A stretch of DNA of 64,000 nucleotides from Persicaria tinctoria (lineage: Eukaryota > Streptophyta > Magnoliopsida > Caryophyllales > Polygonaceae). Where the stretch lies: contig JBANSL010000009.1 in NCBI GenBank assembly GCA_037127255.1, forward strand, positions 24,454,475 through 24,518,474, given 5' to 3'. A program made the position numbers and the translations under genes. The notes below the pieces were generated by a model. That model made no database searches and was not told where the DNA came from. It saw only the letters and a list, made by a program, of their open reading frames with translations. Below, piece after piece: positions 55,746 to 64,000 of this stretch; within the stretch, counting starts at the first letter, position 1, and each line of letters begins with the position of its first letter.

Positions 55746-56776
55746 TATGCAAGATCTTTACTCTCTTGATTTCTATTTGAGTGATTTATTTTTCGTGCCT
55801 TATTTTTCACCATAGCCGCTGCATAAAAGTTGAATCTTTATTATTCACCCATAAAAATTGGCACTTTATTTTTGTTATTCTTTGTTTGGATCTATAATTT
55901 GGAAGATATTGAGTTCCTGATTGCAAGTTGTGATCTTTTATTCCTAGTTGCTACATATCATGCCTATGACTGTGATTCTTGGATTAAAGCATTATATAAA
56001 CTTGCACCACTAAATAACCCTACTTTTTCCAGTTTCTAGCCAATTTTCCCTATTTTCTTTATTTTTGCTTACTTTTAGATCATCGTAGCTTTTATTTTTA
56101 TTTTTATTTTTGCTCTATAAATTTCGGTTGCTTCCCATATATTACAGCAACTTTTCCCTTCAAAAAAAAAAAACAGAAAAAGCCGAATTCAAAAAAAAAA
56201 ACAAAAAAAAAAAAACAAAATTATATACTATATAGAGCATTCTTTCATTACATCATTGAGTTAGTAACTCTGAGTTCTTTTCTTGCTACATGTTAGATGA
56301 TCTAAACGGTTTAAAGCATTACAAAAGAACCCTATTTGTGTGATTTTGTGTTGTGCCGACACTGGAGCCTTGGTCACACCCCTCTTTTTCTGAACCGTGT
56401 TGCAACCGTCAGATAATAGTTGACGGAGTGTGTGCACTTGATTGCCCTTGTGATTGCTATTGTCGATTATTACACATTCATATTATTTAAGCATCACATT
56501 GTAGTTCTTTTTCTATACACATTCAGCCGCTTGTTCATACTTGCTATCCTTGATATCCGACTTGTGGTTGATTTAAATTGCAATTTTGATTGTTACTTGC
56601 TGTCGTCAATATTGCAAAATTCTGTGTCCAGGGGAATTGCTTGAATATTGTGCCTTGTTTTTCTCGCTCTTTGATTTCTAAAACCGTGAATCACTCTTAG
56701 GAATCACTAGAGCTTGCATTACTTGGTTTCTGGTCTTTGCTTCGTTTACTTGTTGCTCTTCTGATATTGTAGGAAC

Positions 56777-58237
56777 ATGTCGAACGCCAATAACCCCAAT
56801 TCTTCCCCTACCCCTCCTGCGCCACACGCTGGAGAGATCGCCACTACAGAGTTCGACGACGTTCTCTGCCTTATCAATCGACGGGTCCTACACATTCAGG
56901 AGTCTCCCATGGCTGATCAAAGGGAGAACATCTTCCACACCAAGTGTATGGTTCGTGAGGCTACCTTAAGTGTCATCATCGACGGTGGGAGTTGCTGCAA
57001 CCTCATCAATGAAAAGGTAGTGGATTTCCTCCATTTAACTACTACTCCTAGAGCTACTCACTATGGTTTAAATGGCATTACTGATGATGGATCTGATATA
57101 ATGGTCACCAAACAGTGTTTAGTTTCATTTTCTATTGGATCATATCATGATACAGTGTTATGTGATGTTGCTCGAATGGATTGTAGTCATATCTTGCTAG
57201 GCCGTCCTTGGTTATATGATCGTTCTGTTATGTATAATGGTCGTGCGAATACATATGCCTTCACCTTTGGTGAGAGGAGAGTTACTCTCCTACCCCTTTC
57301 GCCTCAAGTTGTTTTAAAGGACCAGGCACGACAACGCCAATACAACGCCGAGAAGGAGGCTGCTGCAAGACGGGAACCGCATTGCGGCACCAGCACCAAT
57401 CAGGCTGCACCCACGGCCATACCATCTGGCACCCCTGATTCAGTCGCACCCGCAACCCAGGATAAAATCAAAATCGTGGACCCAGATCCAGCACAGCGCG
57501 TCGAACTTGTTTCGCAGATTCCCGTTGACTCCAACATCGGAATTGAGTCACCTCAGTCTTGTTGCGAAGCTGACTCAACGAGCTTTCCAACGGTGTCTCA
57601 CACGTTAACGGAGTCTTCCTTTAAGGCACCCGAAACTGCTCTGCAAGTGGACTGCAGTGTTGCGCATAATGTGTTGGGTGCTTCTAACGACAACGATGAT
57701 GACGTTAGGGACACTTCTCTTGAGTTAGCTATTGTACCTCTTGAGCATGTCCCTTATGTTGAGAATTCTGGAGTTCATAGGGTTATTGAGCCTTTTAATA
57801 TTGTTCCTTTTGGTTGCTCAATGATCGCTATGACAGGTGTTGTTTTTGAGGTTTCTTTGCCTCAAATTCTGCTGGCGCCATCTCAAGCTGAATCTCATGG
57901 AAGTTATTTTTTAATTGTTGATCCTTCCCCCTTGCTCTTCAATGACTCGATTCGAGGACGAATCGAAGATAAGAAGGGGAGAATGATGCGGATCAAGATG
58001 ACCTTCTGTGGGTCCAACAATGATCTTGATCCAAGCAAGCTCTCAAGACCGATTCGAGGGCCACTGATGGCAAAGAGTCTCGTCCTCAAGAGGAAGAAGA
58101 AGGCGCCACCATGGAAGAAGATTCAAGATGTATATCGAGTGGGCCTTGGCCCATGTCGAGTGCTCTTGAGGCCCATGTCGAGTAGCTTGAATGTGTGGGC
58201 CGATTCTAGTCTTCAAATTAGTTTATTATTTTATTAA
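56777..58237 (+). CDS. Element D ORF with retropepsin-type aspartic protease
   Basis: An open frame of 486 codons starting MSNANNPNSSPTPPAPH. Residues about 45-170 form a Ty3/Gypsy protease domain: CMVREATLSVIIDGGSCCNL (catalytic Asp in IDGGS), CDVARMDCSHILLGRPWLYD and GRANTYAF. The region before it corresponds to the end of a chromovirus-type Gag linker, and no zinc knuckle or Gag core is present. After residue 190 the protein is low-complexity and then unrecognised. The frame runs over the polypurine tract and 84 codons into the 3' LTR. In a non-autonomous element such a protein could assist, or interfere with, polyprotein processing of a partner. This is not shown. Confidence 0.75.
   Translation: MSNANNPNSSPTPPAPHAGEIATTEFDDVLCLINRRVLHIQESPMADQRENIFHTKCMVREATLSVIIDGGSCCNLINEKVVDFLHLTTTPRATHYGLNGITDDGSDIMVTKQCLVSFSIGSYHDTVLCDVARMDCSHILLGRPWLYDRSVMYNGRANTYAFTFGERRVTLLPLSPQVVLKDQARQRQYNAEKEAAARREPHCGTSTNQAAPTAIPSGTPDSVAPATQDKIKIVDPDPAQRVELVSQIPVDSNIGIESPQSCCEADSTSFPTVSHTLTESSFKAPETALQVDCSVAHNVLGASNDNDDDVRDTSLELAIVPLEHVPYVENSGVHRVIEPFNIVPFGCSMIAMTGVVFEVSLPQILLAPSQAESHGSYFLIVDPSPLLFNDSIRGRIEDKKGRMMRIKMTFCGSNNDLDPSKLSRPIRGPLMAKSLVLKRKKKAPPWKKIQDVYRVGLGPCRVLLRPMSSSLNVWADSSLQISLLFY
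57969..57983 (+). promoter_or_regulatory. Polypurine tract of element D
   Basis: AAGATAAGAAGGGGAGAA precedes the 3' LTR start TGATGCGG directly and lies within the ORF. Confidence 0.8.
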
Positions 58238-59326
58238 TTATTATTTTATGCAATTTAGATAAATAAGGTGGAAATTAATTATATCTCTTCTAGATATAAT
58301 CCTTGGCCACCAAGTTATTATATTTCTATTTCTTAGGATTTATTTATCTTTAAGTTATTTCACTTATCATTAGATAGAAGTAATCTATCCAAACCCCTTT
58401 CCTTTGCAAGGAAGGATTGGTTAGATAGATCATAGTTTTACTATAAATTCATGTTCCGCACTTTGAAATTAATCAGATTGAAAATTAGAATTGAAGAAAC
58501 CGTTAACGGAATTAGGGTTCTTCGATTAGGTCAATCCAAAAGCTATCCGGTTCGTTTGTTCTAAAAACTTCGGCTCCATTCATCATCACCATCCATCACG
58601 TTGTTCTTCATCTTCACCAACACAAAACACCCAATCCTTAATTTGTTCATCGACATCGAGCGACAGGCCAAACCCTCGTCGAGAAGCTGTCGCCGGAAGG
58701 AGGCCAGCCCTTGGTTTCATCCGCGAGGAGATCCGCTCCCAGCGAGCGCGGCGCCCCTGCATCGCAGCGCCGTGCCCTCGCTCCGCAGTTCCCAGGCACC
58801 CTCGCTCAGCGTCTCCACAGCCCAGGATCTCCCGCGTGCTCTCGTTCCCCTGCGAGCGCACTCGGCTTCCTCGACATCGCCGCGCCTTCGACTACTCTCG
58901 CATACCCAGCGCCCTGAGGAGCCGGTCTCCTGCGCTACCAGCTGCGCCCTCGGCGATTCCGGATCCGACCTCGCGAGCGCTCGCACCAGCACTCCGGACC
59001 TGCCCTCTCGCAGACCTGCGCTTCTTTGCTTTCTTTGTTTTTAGTTCACTGTTACTTTGTTAAAATAGCTTAGGATTAGTTATTAGTTCCTTCGATATAT
59101 ATTAGTTTGTTAATTTCTTTAAGTTAGGAACTGTTACTTTTGTTTAAGTTAAGTTTAGTTAGATTTTAGTTTATAATTTTCTTAAGTTAAGAGTTATTGT
59201 TTAATTAGTTTAATTCAATTGTCAATCAGGAGATATCGGAAGAGCATTGCAAGATCGGAGCAAATATACGGCGTGGTTCTTGATCTGCAGCCCACAGGCG
59301 AAGGATCGGGTATCCCAAACGTATCA
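57984..59326 (+). mobile_element. 3' LTR of element D
   Basis: 1,343 bases, nearly identical to the 5' LTR. It lacks one 6-base CTCGCT-type unit present in the 5' copy near 55226-55240. Confidence 0.95.
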
Positions 59327-59331
59327 ATCCG

Positions 59332-60545
59332 GGCTTATTTGCATAAAAGCATTAACAGCATCCGTGAAGCACACAATCGCATCATAGATTCTTTGGGCGA
59401 CTCCCACCCTACAAAAAAAAGGGGGGTTTACCGTCTCTATCGGAAGGAATTCGGTCACCATTCGATCGACTATTCTTGGAAGGAGAGCGAGCACTGTGTG
59501 GTCCGGCGGTATGTTAGGAGGAAACTGACCGCTCTGTCCACGTGCAGCACCTCGACCCTTGGGGTTGGGGGTGGATGGGAGCCGTTGTTGTTCATGGTGG
59601 GGCGTAGAGTGATTGGGAGCAGGGGTAGAGGTTCTGGTTTGTTTTGAGGTGGAAGGGCCATGGGTCTTTAAGATGTTGTGGGTGGTCTTAGGTTGGTTGG
59701 AATTTTTGTCCAAAGTTTGTTCCTTCTTGGATTCTTATAGGGTTTGGTCGGTCATTTGGTTAGGATTAGGAGAGGATTGGGAATGGATATTATTAGATTC
59801 AGTTTCATTAGGGATAGAGTTATCCACTATAATATCCTCATTATGCACCGTATCTTTTTCTTTCTCCAAATCAATAACCACTTCCTTATCCATAGTGGAA
59901 ATCTCTCCTTCTTCGTCACCATTATCTAGCACCGAGAATCTTGACGGTTGACCTACTGACTGACTTCCTAAATTATTGGGATTCTTGAAGGCCTGATTTG
60001 CCGTGATTGGCGGGATAATCACTTCATTTGAATTTTTCACCAGAGCATTCTCACTAGTAGCAGATGTCATCAGAGTTTGACATGTATTGAGTGTTTGCCT
60101 CGACACGTTTCCTTCCTTATTCAAGCCTTGTTGAGCTCTTCTTCAAATAATCTTGCTAGCCTGCATCCATTCACCAAATCGTTACCCGAAAACCTCTGTG
60201 GTAGCCTGAGGTGGTCCATGAGCCTGCGGCGTGTCACCACGCTTACCACATTCCTCCCGAGAGTGCCCCACTTTGCCACAATTGAAGCAAAGCATCCTCA
60301 GCCCCTCATATTGAATTGGCCAAATTTTGCCATCTAATTTGAACTTAGATAGCAGTGGCTTAGTAAGATCCACTTCCACACTCAAGCAAGCGAACCGTCT
60401 CTATGCAGCAGCAGCCGTAGTGTTATCAATGCGAAGGACCTTTCCTATCTTCTCTCTAGTCCGCCTCAAGAACCTCTTGTTGATCGCATTTCCATTGCGT
60501 ATCTTAGCTTGCCAAATCAATCATCATTCACATGAAACATGTACC
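59332..60545 (-). pseudogene. L1-type LINE ORF1 (Gag-like, CCHC zinc knuckle)
   Basis: Minus-strand text includes RIDNTTAAAA, LSVEVDLTKPLLSKFKLDG, IQYEGLRMLCFNCGKVGH and SREECGKRG. This is the end of the plant L1 DUF4283-type region followed by a CX2CX4HX4C zinc knuckle. Downstream is a long low-complexity Pro/Ser/Asn-rich tail (MDKNSNQPKTTHNILKTH and on), running to NAFMQISPD at the insertion site of element D. Stops and frame changes are present. The N-terminal half is not recognisable beyond 60545. Confidence 0.83.
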
Positions 60546-60941
60546 ACAACATGAAAGGCAAAGTACACTAACCCGCAGACCAAAACTCCAGTCATACCAT
60601 TGTCGAAACAAATCCCCCAAACCCATCTCACACCCTTAAAGACGATAACAAGATCGTATAGGCTACCAAAAGGTGAACCAAAATAGAGTCGTACAAGACA
60701 GAACAGGGAATAAATAAACAACAACAATAAACAGACTTTATAGTGCTAAATTTGTGTGATGGCACTATGTCATCGGTCAGTGATCTTTATCATTAACCAT
60801 TATGTTTATTCTATATATATTAAATGTGAATAAACAAAGTTATAACTTATAACTTCAAAAGGAGATAAAAATTATTAGATTAGATGAAACTCTACTTGAA
60901 TTTATAAATATTTTATTAATACTTCACTTTTCAAAATTATA
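60546..60941. other. No recognisable feature
   Basis: AT-rich sequence between the LINE and the Stowaway MITE. A minus-strand frame (60727-60524) shows no known domain. Confidence 0.5.
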
Positions 60942-61176
60942 CTCCCTCCGTTCCAAAATACATGGGTTTTTAGTTTTCGCCACGCTTTTTAAGGAGTGAA
61001 AAACTATATGAAATATTATTTTTTTAATTAATTTTTTTATATAATTTGATACTTATTAGTAATAAGTATCAAATGATATAAAAAATTTGATTAAAAAAAT
61101 AATATTTCATTGAGTTTTTCGCTCCTTAAAAAACGTGTCAAAAAAGAAAAGCCCATGTATTATGGAACGGAGGTAG
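60942..61176. mobile_element. Stowaway MITE (Tc1/mariner), TSD TA
   Basis: CTCCCTCCGTTCCAAAATACATGGG at the left is mirrored by CCCATGTATTATGGAACGGAGG at the right, with TA on both sides (60940-60941, 61177-61178). The 235-base element is self-complementary almost throughout, the classic Stowaway form. Confidence 0.95.
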
Positions 61177-61256
61177 TACTTGTAATATTTAATTGAACCC
61201 TAAATTTTTATTTTGCCTACGACCCATAAATATATTCATAGGATCAGCTCTACCTT

Positions 61257-61645
61257 TTGGTTGGCTGGATTGGTGGAGAAGGTGAACACTCGGCCCTGAG
61301 GTCTTCTAATAGACCGAGTGATGCAAGTGTGATTAGAGCTGGGGCTAGCAATTGGATTAGTGAGTTTGTGCATCATGTTGGTTGTTGCTCGATGTTGGTG
61401 ATAGGACTAGTAAAGGGATTGTTGATGGACTCGAACTAGAATGGGATCGCAACTTTAGAATCATCAAGACAGATTCAGAGTTTGTTTAAAAAGTTATCAA
61501 CTAGTGTGTTGAAACATCTCATCCTCTTTATAGACCGGTACTTCAATATTAAGTAGTGTAAACACTTAAGATTATTGGTTTTTTCATATTTATAGGAAAG
61601 CAGATAGGGTTGTTGACTATTTGCTTCTATTACTTTTAACATTCT
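61257..61645 (+). pseudogene. LINE-type RNase H (RVT_3-like) fragment
   Basis: In shifting plus frames: VIRAGASNWISEFVHHVGCC, then GLELEWDRNFRIIKTDSEFV, then YRKADRVVDYL. The pieces follow the order of the plant RNase H domain found after zf-RVT in L1 LINEs (DxxGxW..GF, WDxxxxxxxxxTDS, xREANxxAD). Strand is opposite to the LINE on its left, so it is from a different insertion. The hAT element at 61659 truncates it. Confidence 0.6.
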
Positions 61646-61658
61646 TATAGCTTGCATG

Positions 61659-62048
61659 TAGGGGTGTTATTCGAGCCGAACGAGCCGAGCTTAACACGTT
61701 CAAGCTTGTTCGTTTGTTAAACGAGCTCGAGTCGAGCCGAGCCTAATTTTTAAACGAGCTTTTTATTTTGTTCAAGCTCGGCTTGTTTAGTAAATGAACG
61801 AGCTCGAGCCGAGCTTTTTTCAAGCTTTAAGTAGTTCTACTTGGTTATAACATATTAACTTACAGGAAATTTTAGAAATTCCATAAAACTCGATCTATTC
61901 GAGCTTTATTCGAACGAGCCGAGCTTTCAACCGAGCTTAAAATTTTGTTCAAGCTCGGCTTGTTTAAATAAGTGAACGAGCTCGAGTCAAGATTTTTTGA
62001 GCCGATCCCGAGCCTAGCTCGAGCTGTTTAGTTCATATAACAACCCTA
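61659..62048. mobile_element. hAT MITE, TSD CTTGCATG
   Basis: The ends TAGGGGTGTTAT and ATAACAACCCTA are imperfect inverted repeats, and CTTGCATG flanks both sides (61651-61658, 62049-62056). The 390-base interior is packed with GAGCCGAGC/ACGAGCTCGAGC words. There is no coding capacity. Confidence 0.95.
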
Positions 62049-62236
62049 CTTGCATGTGCTAGAAAACCCCCAAGGGTATTTTAGATTTTATGCTAAGATG
62101 GGATGGTTTGTGTCTCATAGCTTATTAATTTAGTTTTTTATTATTATTAATAAATCTATAAGAGGTATTTATGTCTTTTTCATACAAGGAAAAAAAATTG
62201 GTTGACCTACCTCTTATTCATGAGATTGAGCATAAC

Positions 62237-62754
62237 TAGGGTTGTTATTCGAGCCGAACGAGCCGAGTATTGCTTGTTTATATTCTGTTCATTTAGAATA
62301 TGAACGAGCTCGAGCCGAGCCTAAATTTTGACTCGGGCTTAAAAATGTGCTCATATTCGGCTCGTTTAGGAAATGAGCGAGCTCGAGCCGAGCTTTTTTC
62401 GAGCTTTAGGCAATTCTACTTGCTCATTATACAGTAACTTAAAGGAAATTTTAGAAATTCCATAAAATTCGAGCTATTCGGGTTTAATTTGAACGAGCCG
62501 AGCTTAAAAATGCGCTCATACTTGGCTCATTTAGAAAATGAACGAGTTTTTATCGAGCGAGTACGAGTCGAATTCGAGCTACTCGTGTTCACATGGCCGG
62601 AAGCGAGTACGAGTTGAATTCCAACAGATTCTCCATTATGGAGTTTAACCTAAAATATATAGAGTTTTCTCCAAAATTTAGGGAATCATCTCCATTTATT
62701 CTTCTCATTCTCTATTTTGGAGAATGTAATGGGGAAGCTGTTGAACCAACCCTA
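62237..62754. mobile_element. Second copy of the same hAT MITE family, composite
   Basis: TAGGGTTGTTATTCGAGCCGAACGAGCC at 62237 repeats the start of the 61659 element and stays collinear to about 62590. After that, a distinct CTCC/GGAG inverted-repeat segment (about 62618-62750) ends in AACCAACCCTA. ATAAC occurs at both outer flanks (62232-62236, 62755-62759), which is shorter than the usual 8 bp, so the right boundary is uncertain. It may be a MITE inside, or fused to, another. Confidence 0.65.
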
Positions 62755-63375
62755 ATAACTTAATAAGATACTAAGCATAAAAGGGAACAACATGAAAAAG
62801 TGGAGTGGAGAGTAAACCAAGCCAACTTAAAATTAAAGTTACCCATATGCTTATTCATGGTGCCACTGTCCACTTTGCAACAAAAAGAAATGGGATACAA
62901 TCGTTTATTTTATGGGGAACAATCTGACTCCAAGCACCCCCCGGATTCAAGGGCCTCCACTGAATCAGACAAAAAAAAAAGGAGCTCTTTCCTGTAAATG
63001 CCACGGAGATTACAATTTGATGGGTTTCTGATCAGAAATATTGCTTATGCCTTCAGCAATTCAGAGTTCTTCCATTACCTACCTTCTTATAAGCATCTAG
63101 ATATATACACTCTGCTTTTTAGCTCCTGTATATGTTATGTACACAGCCTTAAATGAAAACGCATATTATGCTCATTCGCCACTGAATCTTTGCGCCTGAA
63201 ATCTTCTCTGGTGCAATGCTAACTCCAGTGCAAGGAGTGGCACCAAGACGGCTGGCACTCTAGTGATAATACTTGTAGTGTGCCACCACTGCAGCTCAAA
63301 GTTGTTCTTCAAATTCGACTGTTGCATCCACTGAACCAACAGCAGGTCAAAAGGGGATCCATGAAGCCTTCTCAA
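62755..63375. other. 3' flank of the host gene, no other feature seen
   Basis: AT-rich DNA that should contain the 3' untranslated region and polyadenylation site of the minus-strand gene ending at 63376. The short ORFs at 62800-62997 (plus) and 63172-63375 (minus) have no recognisable domain. Confidence 0.5.
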
Positions 63376-64000
63376 AGGTCATTGATTCCAGGACTTGGGA
63401 AACGGCTTCCCTGCAGAGTCATGTAATGCGGATGATTGATGTGGCAAGTTCATCCATCCCATATCACCGGTCTTCAATGTAGACGGTGCAATGTCATGAC
63501 CACTCAAGTATTCAAGTGGAGATGCAGTGACCGGGTGCGGGAGAGGATTGCTTCTAGGAACTCCAACTCCTAAATTTTCAGCAAAATTTCCAGTCTGCAT
63601 GTACTTATCAGTTGGGCTTACTGAACTGAATGCAGGAACAGAGGGGTGCAGGTTGTTGCACTGTGTCAGAACACTATAAAGACTCTGATCTCCACTTCCA
63701 CTTCCAAGGCTTGGGTTCGAGAAAACTTCTGAACCTGACCACCCACTCTGAGCCCTGTTTTCAACACTAACAGGGAACCAATTAGGGTTCAAAAGATCCA
63801 TGGAGTTTGTTAGCGGAGCATTTACAGGAGCTGAAAATCGGGGAGCATTGCTCCAGTCCCGCATACTGATTGATGTGAACTGCTCTGGTCTCGGGATAGA
63901 GTATCTAATATTATCCGGATACATGTTCTCTTGGATATTTGAATGCAAGTAAAAGTCACTAGGCGCTCTGTGCCTAGCTTCCAAGGGGAATGACGGATGC
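63376..64000 (-). CDS. C-terminal part of an unidentified plant protein (runs off window)
   Basis: The minus frame is open from the window edge to a TGA at 63378-63376. The visible 207 or so residues include EARHRAPSDFYLHSNIQENM, SISMRDWSNAPRFSAP and DQSLYSVLTQCNNLHPSV, and the protein ends GKPFPKSWNQ. Composition is rich in Ser, Pro, Asn and Gly with no membrane segment, as in disordered tails of nuclear proteins. No named domain was recognised. The even codon use, lack of stops and lack of similarity to other sequences in the window suggest a real host gene. The N-terminus and any introns lie beyond 64000. Confidence 0.6.

Larger units (their letters stand above)
54376..59326 (+). mobile_element. 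Young non-autonomous LTR retrotransposon (element D), TSD ATCCG
   Basis: Two LTRs (54376-55724 and 57984-59326) start TGATGCGGATC and end AACGTATCA. ATCCG flanks the whole element (54371-54375, 59327-59331). By eye the LTRs differ by about six substitutions and one 6-bp indel in about 1,345 bases, which implies a recent insertion. The 2.26-kb interior has a PBS, one protease-bearing ORF and a polypurine tract, with no RT, RNase H or integrase. It is inserted in an L1 LINE, and removing it reconnects ORF1 and ORF2 of that LINE. Confidence 0.96.

Noticed and set aside
62232..62759. ATAAC repeats as a true TSD of the second hAT copy
   Set aside because: Only 5 bp where hAT gives 8, and the element looks composite, so the match is treated as unproven.

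Overview
The window looks like nuclear DNA from a flowering plant, probably a eudicot (species not determinable). The evidence is nested LTR retrotransposons of plant lineages (chromovirus/Tekay, Athila, Tat), plant L1-type LINEs, Stowaway, hAT and Harbinger-like DNA elements, and B3-domain genes with plant-type introns. No rRNA, tRNA gene, CRISPR array or bacterial-type operon was seen. Nearly everything is mobile-element DNA. The one sequence that looks like an ordinary host gene is the 3' end of a minus-strand gene at the right edge.

Layout. 1-4755: 3' end of a Tekay-type chromovirus with its long 3' LTR. 5250-6496: a minus LTR of Athila-type family A, abutting a LINE remnant (6497-7093). 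7585-10757: a Harbinger-like element with TAA target-site duplication (TSD) and 3-bp-flanked termini, carrying a gene fragment. 11192-14493: a non-autonomous Athila-type element (family B: LTR, tRNA-Asp PBS, gag-like ORF), fused at about 14494 to the 3' half of a family A element whose LTR ends at 18498. 18499-29078: a longer family A element (truncated 5' LTR, PBS, gag, protease, integrase tail, 3' LTR), interrupted by a family B solo LTR (TSD AACCA) and a LINE fragment. 29096-34615: decayed gag-pol of a Tat-lineage element with dual RNase H, followed by a 61/63-bp tandem repeat array.

35.5-52 kb is the most unusual part. It holds four small B3-domain reading frames in two divergent pairs, a 78-bp tandem repeat, and a minus-strand ORF resembling the plant 'putative gypsy-type transposon' (Transposase_28-like) domain. 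These are broken by a family A element inserted in a B3 intron (TSD CACGA), a hAT MITE (TSD CCCCTAAC), a family B LTR fragment and a family A solo LTR. One reading is a single giant Tat element with an antisense extra-ORF cassette that includes B3 DNA-binding proteins. The alternative is a host REM-type B3 cluster invaded by transposons.

52-60.5 kb is an L1 LINE (minus) split by a hAT MITE and by a young, near-intact non-autonomous LTR element (54376-59326, TSD ATCCG) whose only recognisable domain is an aspartic protease. 60.9-62.8 kb holds a Stowaway MITE, a LINE RNase H fragment and two hAT copies. The host gene tail lies at 63376-64000.

The recurring oddity is the 10-bp dyad TCGA-NN-TCGA. 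It occurs tens of times in family A LTRs, noncoding internal DNA and coding DNA, with different favoured centres in different sub-lineages. All boundaries, divergences and domain calls were read by eye.
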